NCBI RefSeq assembly: GCF_014873765.1
Contig: NZ_JADBGG010000002.1
Span: 186,001 to 250,000 of the forward strand
From: Desulfomicrobium macestii
GTDB lineage: Bacteria > Desulfobacterota > Desulfovibrionia > Desulfovibrionales > Desulfomicrobiaceae
DNA: 64,000 nt
Direction: 5' to 3'
Shown: positions 8,649-16,644 of the stretch, one piece after another
Position numbering within the stretch: the stretch's first letter is position 1
Layout: the number at the start of each line of letters is the position of its first letter
Position numbers and translations under genes: made by a program
Notes under the pieces: model-generated
Database searches by the model: none
Told to the model about the DNA's origin: nothing
The model's input: only the letters and a program-made list of their open reading frames with translations

Positions 8649-9044
8649 TCAGGCCGGCATCGCTGTCGAGAATTTCTTGTCGACAACGAGGATATGGTTG
8701 GTCAGCCAGCCGCGCAGGAAATGGAACATGTCCCAGGCCAGTCCTTCGGAAGCCAGGATGACGTCCAGATCGAAAAGCAGGATCTGGTCGACAAAAGCCA
8801 GATGCTCGCTTTTGTGTTCTTCGAGTTCCGCGTATCCGGCGGCCTCCATGAGCGTCTCCTCGGCCCGGAAATGGTAATTGGCGTATTCCTTGAGCTGGGT
8901 CAGGATGTTGTTCAGATCATCTATGGAAGAGTGACCGATGCCGTCCGCAAGGGAGTTGATGATCTCGACCAGGCGCTGATGCTGCGTGTCGATTTCGGCA
9001 ATTCCGGTCTCAAAAGACTGATCCCAAATGATTTTTTTATTCAT
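8649..9044 (-). CDS. Hemerythrin-like oxygen-binding protein
   Basis: A 131-aa bacteriohemerythrin. All diiron ligands are visible: H22, H58, E62 (HFRAE), H77, H81 (HKSEH), H117 and D122 (HILVVD), with the family's conserved N-terminal WD at 7-8. Such proteins bind O2 reversibly and act in oxygen sensing, storage or scavenging in anaerobes. I chose ATG 9044, which has AGGAG upstream and gives the canonical N-terminus; the open frame continues upstream but overlaps buk. It follows buk by about 115 bp on the same strand and has its own terminator, so it may be co-transcribed or separate. Confidence 0.95.
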   Translation of the reverse strand: MNKKIIWDQSFETGIAEIDTQHQRLVEIINSLADGIGHSSIDDLNNILTQLKEYANYHFRAEETLMEAAGYAELEEHKSEHLAFVDQILLFDLDVILASEGLAWDMFHFLRGWLTNHILVVDKKFSTAMPA

Positions 9045-9160
9045 TCCCTGCGGCTCCTGGGGCTTGAGATGAAAATATTTATCTTCCTTTACCCCAGAGC
9101 GCTGCCCGGGAAAAGGGGCAATTCCCGCCAAATCCCGGAAGAATCGGAAGCGCTGGATTT

Positions 9161-10261
9161 TCAGTCTGGATTCTGCCCGACAACGGCCATGGTTCGGGGC
9201 GGGTAGGTCAGCGTCTCGCACATGCCTGCCAGGGCGCGCCCGGCGGCCTCAGCCAGGGCGGACATTTCGTCCTCTCCCGGATGGACCATGACCGGAGCCA
9301 GAAATTCCACCTGTCCGGATATGAGCGCGGCCAGCTCCCGATCGTGCATGAGCCCTCCGGTCAGGATCACGGCGTCGACCCGGCCACGGAGTACCGCGCC
9401 CATGGCTCCGATCTCCTTGGCCACCTGGTAGGCCATGGCCTGACGCACCTCCCGGGCGAGGGTGTCGCCTTCGCGGATGCGCCGCTCGACCTCCATGCCG
9501 TTGGCCGTTCCAAGATAGGCCAAGAGTCCGCCTGCGCCCGTGATTCTGCGGCGGATGTCCTTTTCGCTGGCGTCCGGGGCAAAGCACCAGCTGACGAGCG
9601 CTCCGCAGGGCAGGCCGCCGCTGCGCTCGGGGGAGAAGGGCCCGTCCCCATCCAGGGCGTTGTTGACGTCGACCACCCGGCCAAGTTCGTGCGCCCCCAC
9701 GGACACTCCTCCGCCCAGATGAGCCACGATGAGCCGCAGTTCTTCATAGGCGCGCCCCAGTTCCTGCGCCACGCGCCTGGCCACGGCCTTGTGGTTCAGG
9801 GCGTGAAAGATGCTGCGCCGCTGTATGGAGGGATGGCCGGAATAGCGGGCCAGAGGACCAAGCTCGTCCACGACCACGGGGTCGGCGATGAGGGCCGGTA
9901 TTCCGGCGCGGGCGGCCAGGTCGTGGGCCAGGATGGCGCCGAGGTTGGAGGCGTGGGTTCCGAAGCCGCAGGAACTCAGGTCGGCGAGCATTTCCGGGCC
10001 GACGGCGTACACGCCGCCGGGCATGGGACGGAGCAGGCCGCCCCGGCCGATGACGGCGGCCATGTCCGAGACGGCAAGCTCATGGCGCGCAAGGGCCGCC
10101 ATGATCATTTCCCGCCGGTATCCCTCCTGGTCCATGACGTGCGCGAAGCGATCCAGATCGGCTGCTTCGTGGCGGATGGTCTCCACGAAGAGCGCTTCCC
10201 GGCCTTGAAAGACCGCGATCTTGGTGGAGGTCGAACCGGGGTTCAGGACCAGGATTTTCAT
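9161..10261 (-). CDS. buk: Butyrate kinase
   Basis: A 366-aa acetokinase-family enzyme converting butyryl phosphate (or a branched acyl phosphate) plus ADP to the acid plus ATP. The N-terminal phosphate-binding segment is NPGSTSTK (7-14). Further family motifs are AHLGGGVSVGAH, VVDVNNALDGDGPFSPERSG and ILTGGL. Length fits butyrate kinase rather than acetate kinase (about 400 aa). It lies 3 bp downstream of ptb, making the classic ptb-buk pair that yields ATP by substrate-level phosphorylation from acyl-CoA. In this organism it may serve branched-chain or aromatic acyl-CoA from amino-acid breakdown (inference). Confidence 0.95.
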   Translation of the reverse strand: MKILVLNPGSTSTKIAVFQGREALFVETIRHEAADLDRFAHVMDQEGYRREMIMAALARHELAVSDMAAVIGRGGLLRPMPGGVYAVGPEMLADLSSCGFGTHASNLGAILAHDLAARAGIPALIADPVVVDELGPLARYSGHPSIQRRSIFHALNHKAVARRVAQELGRAYEELRLIVAHLGGGVSVGAHELGRVVDVNNALDGDGPFSPERSGGLPCGALVSWCFAPDASEKDIRRRITGAGGLLAYLGTANGMEVERRIREGDTLAREVRQAMAYQVAKEIGAMGAVLRGRVDAVILTGGLMHDRELAALISGQVEFLAPVMVHPGEDEMSALAEAAGRALAGMCETLTYPPRTMAVVGQNPD

Positions 10262-10264
10262 GTT

Positions 10265-11173
10265 CTAGGCTCCTTTTGCCGCCATGAGAATTCCGAGGGC
10301 CACGGCGTTGATCTTGGTCTGGTGGGAGTCGGCCCGCGAGTTGAGCAGCACCGGGGCCCTGGTGCCCATGACCACCCCGGCCGAGCGGGCGTGGGCGAAG
10401 TACATGAGGCTCTTGTAAAAGATGTTGCCTGCCGCCAGATCCGGGGCCAGCAGGATGTCGGCCTTGCCCGCCAGGGGATCTTTCATGCCCTTGTGCCGGG
10501 CGGCCTGCTCGCTGATGGCGTTGTCCAGGGCGTAGGGCCCGCCCACGCGGCAGCCCGGGAGTTCGCCCTTGGCGTTCATCTCCACCAGGGCCGCGGCGTC
10601 CATGGTGGCCGGCATTTTCGGGTTGACCTTCTCGGATTCGCACAAAACCCCGACCACGGGGTCCGGGTTGCCGAGGGCGCGGGCCACCTTGACCGCGTTG
10701 AGCACGATCTGGCGCTTGGTCGCGAGGTCGGGTTTTATGATCATGGCCGCGTCGGTCAGCAGATAGAGCTTGTCGAACCCGGGCACGTCCATGACCACGG
10801 TGTGGCTGACCGTGGAACCGTTGCGCAGCCCGGTATCGCGGTCGAGCACGGCCTTGAAGAGGACCGAGGAGTCCACGAACCCTTTGAGGAGGATCTGCGC
10901 CCGCCCCGAGGCCACGACCTGCACCGTGGCGGCGGCTCCGCAGGCCTCGCCCCGGGCGTCGAGAAGTTCAAACGCCGTGAGATCGAGTTCGATCCTCTCG
11001 GCAATGGCTTTGATTTTGTCGGTGTTCCCGACCAGTATGAAATCGGCCAGACCCATGGCATGTGCCTCGGCCACGGCCGTGAGCGCCTCGGCGTCCTGCG
11101 CGCAGGCCACGGCCACGGTCTGCCTGGGCAGGGTCAGGGCCTTGTCGATGATGGACTTCATGGATGTAAGCAT
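10265..11173 (-). CDS. ptb: Phosphate butyryltransferase
   Basis: A 302-aa PTA/PTB-family acyltransferase exchanging CoA for phosphate on butyryl-CoA-like substrates. Features are the N-terminal Rossmann-like region (TVAVACAQDAEALTAV, ADFILVGNTDKIKAIAE), a conserved GLRNGSTVSHTVVMDVPG block, and the C-terminal DILLAPDLAAGNIFYKSL and VVMGTRAPVLLNSRADS motifs. The start at 11173 is supported by AAGGAG five nt upstream; eleven further in-frame codons lie upstream without support. It is coupled to buk. Confidence 0.94.
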   Translation of the reverse strand: MLTSMKSIIDKALTLPRQTVAVACAQDAEALTAVAEAHAMGLADFILVGNTDKIKAIAERIELDLTAFELLDARGEACGAAATVQVVASGRAQILLKGFVDSSVLFKAVLDRDTGLRNGSTVSHTVVMDVPGFDKLYLLTDAAMIIKPDLATKRQIVLNAVKVARALGNPDPVVGVLCESEKVNPKMPATMDAAALVEMNAKGELPGCRVGGPYALDNAISEQAARHKGMKDPLAGKADILLAPDLAAGNIFYKSLMYFAHARSAGVVMGTRAPVLLNSRADSHQTKINAVALGILMAAKGA

Positions 11174-11321
11174 CGGATCTCCTTGCGAGTCCTGCCGATA
11201 GATCATCGATTGGATGAAAACAAGTGGCGCGCAACCGTTTTTGTCAAATTTTGCATCCTTGGTTGCAGGGGTTGCTCCCGGGCGCGGCTGGGACTAATCA
11301 AGGCCGATCTTCGGAGGAAGC

Positions 11322-12683
11322 ATGCACAATCGTACAGCCGCCCTGGCCGCCGCGTCCGTGGCCAGTTTTCTGGTACCCTTCATGATGTCCGCCGTGGCCA
11401 TCACCCTGCCGGTCATGCAAATCGAGCTCGGGGCCTCGGCCGTGGAGCTAAGCTGGGTGGCCGGGAGCTACATTCTCGCCCTGGCCGCCATTCTCCTGCC
11501 CATCGGCAGGCTGGCCGACATCCTGGGCCGCAGGCGCACCTTCGTCTGGGGCACGGGCGCCTTCGTCGTCTTTTCCCTGTGCGCCTCCCTGGCCTGGTCC
11601 GTGGTCAGCCTCGTGACCCTGCGCGTCGTGCAGGGGGTGGGCGCGGCCATGATCCTGGCCACGGGCGTGGCCATCGTGACGGAGCTCTACCCCCGCGAGG
11701 AGCGGGGCCGGGTCATGGGCATCCTGGTCGCCTGCGTCTATCTGGGGCTGTCCGTGGGCCCTCTCGTGGGCGGGATGATGACCTCCCTTTTCGGCTGGCG
11801 CTCGGTCTTCTTCCTGTGTCTGCCTCCGGGCCTGCTGGCCTGGATCATGGCCCGCGGGATCAAGGACGAGTGGCGTCCGGCGCGCGGCCAGGGCTTCGAC
11901 CTGATCGGGAGTCTGCTCTATGCGGCCTTCGTGGTTTGCTGCGTTAACGGGCTGACCGGGCTGGCCCGGCCCGAGCGGGGCTTGCCGCTGCTTGGGGGCG
12001 CCCTGGTCATGGGTGTCCTGTTCGTTTTGCGCTCGCGCAGCATCCGGCATCCGCTTATCGACCTGACACTGTTCACGGCCAACCGCGTCTTTCTGCTTTC
12101 AAGCCTTGCGACCCTCATCAATTATGCAGGCACGTTCGCAGTGGGCTTTCTGCTCAGTCTGTACCTGCAGGTGGTCAAGGGCTTCTCGCCCATGCACGCC
12201 GGGTTCATCCTGATCGTGCAGCCGGTCGTGCAGAGCCTGTTGTCTCCCGTGGCAGGGGTCCTGTCCGACCGTTTCAACGCGGCCTGGCTGGCCAGCATGG
12301 GCATGGCCTTCTGCGCCCTTGGCCTGTGGGCGATGTGCGGGGTGGGCGCTCAGACCGGACTATGGGAGATCGGCGCGATCCTGGCTCTGCTGGGCCTCGG
12401 GTTCGCTCTCTTCGCCTCGCCGAACATGAGCGTGGTCATGGGCAGCGTCGAACCGAAGGACTACAGCATCGCCTCAAGCCTGGTCGCGACCATGCGCACC
12501 TTCGGCATGACTCTGTCCATGGGCATTTCCGCCGTGGTGTTCGGCTTTTTGCTGCAGGATCGCCAGATCGCTCCGGACACGATCCCGGAATTTCTGGCCA
12601 GCATGAAGATCATTTTCGCCGTTTGCGCCGGGCTTTGCGTGGCGGGCGTGTTCTGTTCGCTGGGCCGGGTCGCGAAACGCTGA
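11322..12683 (+). CDS. MFS transporter, DHA2 drug:H+ antiporter type
   Basis: A 453-aa inner-membrane transporter with about 14 hydrophobic segments. Motif A between helices 2 and 3 appears as GRLADILGRRRTFVWG, and motif C appears as LGLSVGPLVGGMMTSLFGWR. This fits the EmrB/QacA (DHA2) branch of multidrug exporters. GGAGG precedes the ATG by 4 nt. It is divergent from ptb-buk and is followed by a short gap and a cytochrome gene that seems unrelated. Substrate unknown. Confidence 0.9.
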   Translation: MHNRTAALAAASVASFLVPFMMSAVAITLPVMQIELGASAVELSWVAGSYILALAAILLPIGRLADILGRRRTFVWGTGAFVVFSLCASLAWSVVSLVTLRVVQGVGAAMILATGVAIVTELYPREERGRVMGILVACVYLGLSVGPLVGGMMTSLFGWRSVFFLCLPPGLLAWIMARGIKDEWRPARGQGFDLIGSLLYAAFVVCCVNGLTGLARPERGLPLLGGALVMGVLFVLRSRSIRHPLIDLTLFTANRVFLLSSLATLINYAGTFAVGFLLSLYLQVVKGFSPMHAGFILIVQPVVQSLLSPVAGVLSDRFNAAWLASMGMAFCALGLWAMCGVGAQTGLWEIGAILALLGLGFALFASPNMSVVMGSVEPKDYSIASSLVATMRTFGMTLSMGISAVVFGFLLQDRQIAPDTIPEFLASMKIIFAVCAGLCVAGVFCSLGRVAKR

Positions 12684-12782
12684 TTCGGGCGCGACAGCCA
12701 GGATTTTCTTTTCATCGAGGCCGCATTGAAATAACGATCATCCATGGTGTCTTGCTGGTTTTCGCAAACAGAAGGAGTTGTC

Positions 12783-13046
12783 ATGAACGCTATTAAAGTC
12801 ATGGTCATGGGCGTGCTGCTATGCCTTGGTTCCGTATTTGCCTTTGCCGATGACGGGCAGGTGCTGGTGGAGAAGACCTGCTCCAAGTGCCACGATCTGG
12901 GCCGGGTCCGGGCCGGATTCGGGGTCAAGGATCAGGCGGCCTGGTCCGCAACGGTGGCCCGGATGCTGGCCAAGAGCAAGGCTCCTGCCGTCACCCACGA
13001 GGAACACGGGCTTATCGTCGACTGGCTTTCGGCGCAGAAAAAATAG
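12783..13046 (+). CDS. Small monoheme cytochrome c
   Basis: An 87-aa exported protein. The signal peptide (about residues 1-22, ending FAFA) is followed directly by CSKCH, a CXXCH heme-attachment site. The remainder (ARMLAKSKAPAVTHEEHGLIVDWL) resembles the short class-I-like cytochromes in which the Met of ARML may be the distal ligand. ATG 12783 was chosen because AAGGAG lies 5 nt upstream; the frame is open 13 codons further. A terminator follows 27 bp after the stop, so it is its own unit. Probable role is periplasmic electron transfer; the partner is not evident. Confidence 0.88.
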   Translation: MNAIKVMVMGVLLCLGSVFAFADDGQVLVEKTCSKCHDLGRVRAGFGVKDQAAWSATVARMLAKSKAPAVTHEEHGLIVDWLSAQKK

Positions 13047-13072
13047 TCCAGGCCCAATCTTTCTCCCCTGGG

Positions 13073-13110
13073 AAATCCAGTCTTCGGCGCGGCCGGGGGC
13101 TGGATTTTTT
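13073..13110 (+). terminator. Terminator after the small cytochrome gene
   Basis: An 8-bp stem (13073-13080 with 13100-13107), GC-rich loop, followed by T to 13110. Confidence 0.8.
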
Positions 13111-13172
13111 GTTTGGCGTTCTTGGGCATGGAGCCGACCGTTTTGGTCGTATTTAAAAAATCTATGTCAGTG

Positions 13173-13202
13173 TTGACTCAAAAGTCCTGGAGGGCATAAT
13201 AC
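13173..13202 (+). promoter_or_regulatory. Sigma-70-type promoter for wtpABC
   Basis: TTGACT (13173-13178), 18-bp spacer, TAATAC (13197-13202), located 35 bp upstream of the wtpA start. No clear ModE-type operator or Moco/Tuco riboswitch is visible around it. Confidence 0.6.
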
Positions 13203-13236
13203 AGGGCACCTTTTTCATTTTATCCGGAGGTTGCTC

Positions 13237-14214
13237 ATGAATCCCTATTTTTTGAAAGTGCTTCTCCTTGTAGCCCTGCTCGGCGTCTGCACGAGCGGAT
13301 CAGCTTTTGCCGAGCCGTCGGGCAAGCTGGTGATCTTCCATGCCGGAAGCTTGGCCGTGCCTTTTGCCGACATGGAAAAGGCTTTTGAAGCCAAATATCC
13401 CAAGGTCGACGTACAGCGCGAATCCGGCGGCAGCACCAAGCTCGCGCGCATGATCACGGAACTTGGCAAGCCCGCGGACATCATGGCTTCCGCCGACTAT
13501 CTGGTCATCGACAAGATGCTCGTGCCCGAATTCGCGCAGTGGAACGCCCGTTTCGCCACCAACCAGATCGTGCTCTGCTACACCCCCACAAGCAGGTATG
13601 CCGACGAAATTAACGACAAGAACTGGTTCGAGATCCTGCAGCGCCCGGATGTCGTCTGGGGGCACTCAGACCCGAATCTGGATCCGTGCGGCTATCGCAG
13701 TCTGATGACCATCCAGCTCGCCGAGAAGTTCACGGGCCAGCCGGGTCTTTACGACAAGGTGCTCGCCAACCGCCCGGAGAAGAACGTTCGCCCCAAGTCC
13801 GTGGAGCTCATTTCCATGATGGAGTCGGGCAACATGGACTATGCCTTCGAGTACATGTCCGTGGCCGTGCAGCACGGGCTTGAATACGTGACCTTCGACG
13901 ACCACATCAACCTTGGCAACTATGCCATGGATCCGTTCTACAAGAGCGCCGTGGTCAAGGTCACGGGCAAGGAACCGGGCACGTTCATGGAGCTTACGGG
14001 CAGTTCCATCACCTACGGCGTGACCATGCTCAAGGCGGCGGCCAATCCCGAGGCGGCCGAGGCATTTCTGGCCTATCTGCTGGACGAGAAGGGCGGACTT
14101 GCGATTCTGAAGGCGCAGGGCCAGCCGCCCATCGTTCCGGCCAGCGTCGGAACGGACGCCATGCACGAGGCGCTCCCGCAGGGCCTGAAGGCGCTGGTCA
14201 AGGTCGCAAAATAG
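13237..14214 (+). CDS. wtpA: Tungstate/molybdate ABC transporter, substrate-binding protein
   Basis: A 325-aa periplasmic binding protein. The signal peptide ([14 protein letters not shown]) is followed by [14 protein letters not shown], the WtpA/ModA oxyanion-binding start. Further motifs are [20 protein letters not shown] and the conserved [12 protein letters not shown] block. It groups with the WtpA type, known for high tungstate affinity, rather than short ModA. ATG 13237 has CGGAGG upstream. The stop codon directly abuts the permease start. Tungstate is the likely substrate because a tungsten aldehyde oxidoreductase lies in the same window, but molybdate is possible. Confidence 0.93.
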   Translation: MNPYFLKVLLLVALLGVCTSGSAFAEPSGKLVIFHAGSLAVPFADMEKAFEAKYPKVDVQRESGGSTKLARMITELGKPADIMASADYLVIDKMLVPEFAQWNARFATNQIVLCYTPTSRYADEINDKNWFEILQRPDVVWGHSDPNLDPCGYRSLMTIQLAEKFTGQPGLYDKVLANRPEKNVRPKSVELISMMESGNMDYAFEYMSVAVQHGLEYVTFDDHINLGNYAMDPFYKSAVVKVTGKEPGTFMELTGSSITYGVTMLKAAANPEAAEAFLAYLLDEKGGLAILKAQGQPPIVPASVGTDAMHEALPQGLKALVKVAK

Positions 14215-15045
14215 ATGGGAGTCCCGGTTGCGACGCACGGCCGGGGAGGCTTTTTGGGAAGCCTTCCCGGCCGTGTATTTCAGTTTTGGCTGATCGCGTC
14301 CTGCATTCTGGTCCTGGTCTTCATCGTCGCCCCTCTGGCCCGGACCGTGGTTTCTCCGGATGCCGAGCAGATGTGGAAGACCCTGGGCGATCCCGATGTG
14401 CTGCGTTCGGTGGGCCTGTCCATGGGAGCGTCGGCCATGGCCGCCGTCCTCTCGCTGATCATGGGCACGCCTCTGGCCTATATTCTGGCCAGACGTGAGT
14501 TCGCGGGGAAGAAGATCGTGGAGAGCCTCATCGATCTGCCCATCATGATCCCGCACCCGGTCATCGGCATCGCCTTCCTGACCCTGGCCGGCCGGAACAA
14601 CTGGTTCGGCGGCCTGCTCGCGAGCATGGGCATCGAGATGATGGGCACGGTCACGGGCATCACCGTGGTGCTTTTTTTCGTGGGCCTGCCCTTTTACATC
14701 AATACGGCCAAGGCCGGGTTCGAGAGCGTTGCCCCTCGTCTGGAGAAGGTTTCCCGTTCCCTTGGCGCAGGCCCCGGCGCAACCTTTTTCCGCGTGACCC
14801 TGCCCCTGTGCCGCCGCGCCATGCTGGTCGGCATGATCATGTGCATGGCCCGGGCCCTGAGCGAGTTCGGAGCCGTGGTCATCGTCGCCTATCATCCCAT
14901 GATCGCACCGGTGCTCATGTTCGAGCGCTTCACCGCCTACGGACTCAAATATTCGCAACCCGTGGCCGTGATCCTCATCGTGGTCAGCCTGCTCTTTTTC
15001 ATCGCCTTGCGCGTGGTCTCCCGGCCCCAGAGGAGGGATGCATGA
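14215..15045 (+). CDS. wtpB: Tungstate/molybdate ABC transporter, permease
   Basis: A 276-aa integral membrane permease with about six helices and a binding-protein-dependent EAA-type loop (SRSLGAGPGATFFRVTLPL) that contacts the ATPase. The ATG follows the wtpA stop with no spacing, and its own stop overlaps the wtpC start by 4 bp, so the three genes are translationally coupled. Confidence 0.92.
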   Translation: MGVPVATHGRGGFLGSLPGRVFQFWLIASCILVLVFIVAPLARTVVSPDAEQMWKTLGDPDVLRSVGLSMGASAMAAVLSLIMGTPLAYILARREFAGKKIVESLIDLPIMIPHPVIGIAFLTLAGRNNWFGGLLASMGIEMMGTVTGITVVLFFVGLPFYINTAKAGFESVAPRLEKVSRSLGAGPGATFFRVTLPLCRRAMLVGMIMCMARALSEFGAVVIVAYHPMIAPVLMFERFTAYGLKYSQPVAVILIVVSLLFFIALRVVSRPQRRDA

Positions 15046-16082
15046 TTCGCGTAGAGTCCCTGGCCCTTTGCTTCGGGAAATTCAGCTTGCGCGATGTCGG
15101 CTTTCAGGTCGCGCCGGGTGAATTTTTTGCGCTGATGGGGCCGACGGGTTCGGGCAAGACCCTGATCCTTGAATCCATCGCCGGGCTGGTGGAGCATGCG
15201 CGGGGTAGCATACGTGTCGCCGGGCAGGAGGTGGGCGGGCGGCCTCCCGAGCGCAGGAATGTCAGCCTCGTCTACCAGGACAACGCCCTCTTTCCTCACC
15301 TGAGCGTGCTGGACAACGTCACCTACGGGCAACGCTATCACGGCATCGCAAAGGACGAGGGGCGGCGCATGGGGCTTGCGCTGCTGGAGCGCCTGGGCCT
15401 GACCCGCGTGGCCAAACGTCTGCCCGTGAACCTGAGCGGCGGCGAGAAGCAGCGCGTGTCCCTGGCCCGCGCCCTGGCCTGCAAGCCGGATGTGGTGTTG
15501 CTCGACGAGCCCCTGTCTTCGCTTGATCCGCAATTTCGAGACGACCTGCGCGCGGCGCTCAAGGATCTGCATCGGCATTCGGGGCTGACCTTCCTCATGG
15601 TCACGCACGATTTTGTGGACGCCCTGACCCTGGCTGACCGCGCGGCGGTGCTCCGGGAGGGCCGCCTGGAACAGGTCGGGACTGTCGGGGATGTGTTCCG
15701 CAAGCCGGCCACTGCGTTCGTGGCGGGATTCGTGGGCATGAAGAACATTTTTTCCGTGGAGGGCCAGGGGGAATGCCGCCTGGGCGGGGATGCGCTTTTT
15801 GCCGTGCCAGGCGCTTCAGTTCCCGGGCATGTGGCCCTGCGGCCCGAGGACGTGTTTGTTTCGTTCACCGATCGCGCCGCGCCAGGATGGTTGAGCCTGC
15901 CCGGAACGTTGCTGGGGGTGCGGCACGAAGGCTTTTCGTGGTTCGCGGAAGTGTCCTGCGGGCATTCGCGTTTCACCGCCGCCCTGGACCGGCAGTTTCC
16001 GGAGCAGGGCAGGCTGGAGCCGGGGCGGGCAGTCTGGCTGACTTTTGCCCGCGAAAGCCTGCATTTCATGCCGGACGCCTGA
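15042..16082 (+). CDS. wtpC: Tungstate/molybdate ABC transporter, ATP-binding protein
   Basis: A 346-aa ABC ATPase. Walker A is GPTGSGKT (33-40), the signature is LSGGEKQRVSLARALA, Walker B is DVVLLDEPLSSLD, and the switch His lies in MVTHDF. After the nucleotide-binding domain come about 110 residues with a TOBE-like oxyanion-binding fold (GHVALRPEDVFVSF), as in ModC/WtpC, which may sense intracellular oxyanion. The start is set by the ATGA overlap with wtpB and AGGAGG five nt upstream; the open frame extends far upstream only as a shadow of wtpB. A very strong hairpin terminator ends the operon. Confidence 0.94.
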   Translation: MIRVESLALCFGKFSLRDVGFQVAPGEFFALMGPTGSGKTLILESIAGLVEHARGSIRVAGQEVGGRPPERRNVSLVYQDNALFPHLSVLDNVTYGQRYHGIAKDEGRRMGLALLERLGLTRVAKRLPVNLSGGEKQRVSLARALACKPDVVLLDEPLSSLDPQFRDDLRAALKDLHRHSGLTFLMVTHDFVDALTLADRAAVLREGRLEQVGTVGDVFRKPATAFVAGFVGMKNIFSVEGQGECRLGGDALFAVPGASVPGHVALRPEDVFVSFTDRAAPGWLSLPGTLLGVRHEGFSWFAEVSCGHSRFTAALDRQFPEQGRLEPGRAVWLTFARESLHFMPDA

Positions 16083-16104
16083 CCAAACGCCCTTGCAGTG
16101 CAAG

Positions 16105-16154
16105 AAGAATAGGTCCTATAGGTCTCATGGGACCTATAGGACCTATTCTTTTTT
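16105..16154 (+). terminator. Terminator with 20-bp perfect inverted repeat built from an AGGTCCTAT-like motif
   Basis: Arms 16105-16124 and 16131-16150 are perfect complements around a 6-nt loop, followed by T to 16154. Each arm contains the internally repeated TAGGTC/GACCTA motif, so the element may be a dispersed repeat acting as a terminator for wtpABC. It lies just before the ribosome site of the next gene. Confidence 0.85.
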
Positions 16155-16169
16155 CCAAAGGAGGATTTC

Positions 16170-16622
16170 ATGACCGACATTCCCGTTCAGCACCGCTATG
16201 CCGAAGACCTGAGCCATTGCTACGGCTGCGGAAAAAACAACGCCCAGGGCCTGCACATCCAGACTCACTGGGATGGAGAGCAGGGTGTGGGGCGTTTTAC
16301 GCCTCGGCCGGAGCATATCGCGCTGCCCGGATTCGTTTATGGTGGAATGCTCGCTTCGTTGGTGGACTGTCACGGCGTGGCCACGGCCGCTGCCTCGGCG
16401 GCCGGGGACGACGGCCGGCCCCAGCGCTATGTGACGGCCTCGCTGCATGTGGATTTTCTGCGGCCCACGCCGCTCGGGCCGGAGCTTGAGTTGGTGGCGC
16501 GGGTCATTGAGCGGCGGGGCAGGAAGATCGTGGTCGAGGTGGAGATATCGGCCCTTGGAGAGTTGCGTGCCCGGGGACAGGTCGTGGCCGCGCCCATGCC
16601 CGCCACCATGGGCCGGGATTGA
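16170..16622 (+). CDS. PaaI/4HBT-family hotdog thioesterase
   Basis: A 150-aa single-domain hotdog-fold protein, probably an acyl-CoA thioesterase. It begins with the Cys-rich segment HCYGCGKNNAQGLHI seen in this branch, followed by the central helix motif PGFVYGGMLASLVDCHG, where HGG is replaced by YGG and D is retained, and the strand SLHVDFLRPTP. GGAGG lies upstream of the ATG. Natural substrate unknown. Its stop lies within a 10-bp inverted repeat, and it converges with the next gene. Confidence 0.88.
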   Translation: MTDIPVQHRYAEDLSHCYGCGKNNAQGLHIQTHWDGEQGVGRFTPRPEHIALPGFVYGGMLASLVDCHGVATAAASAAGDDGRPQRYVTASLHVDFLRPTPLGPELELVARVIERRGRKIVVEVEISALGELRARGQVVAAPMPATMGRD

Positions 16623-16634
16623 TTCCGGCCCATG
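16607..16634. terminator. Inverted repeat over the stop of the thioesterase gene
   Basis: Ten-base perfect arms 16607-16616 and 16625-16634 with an 8-nt loop containing the TGA stop. It sits between convergent genes and could act in both directions, but there is no T tract on either side. Confidence 0.4.
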
Positions 16635-16644
16635 GACACGGGTG

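Noticed and set aside
13111-13236. Molybdenum/tungsten cofactor riboswitch upstream of wtpA
   Set aside because: The space between terminator and promoter is short and no conserved cofactor-riboswitch sequence is visible.
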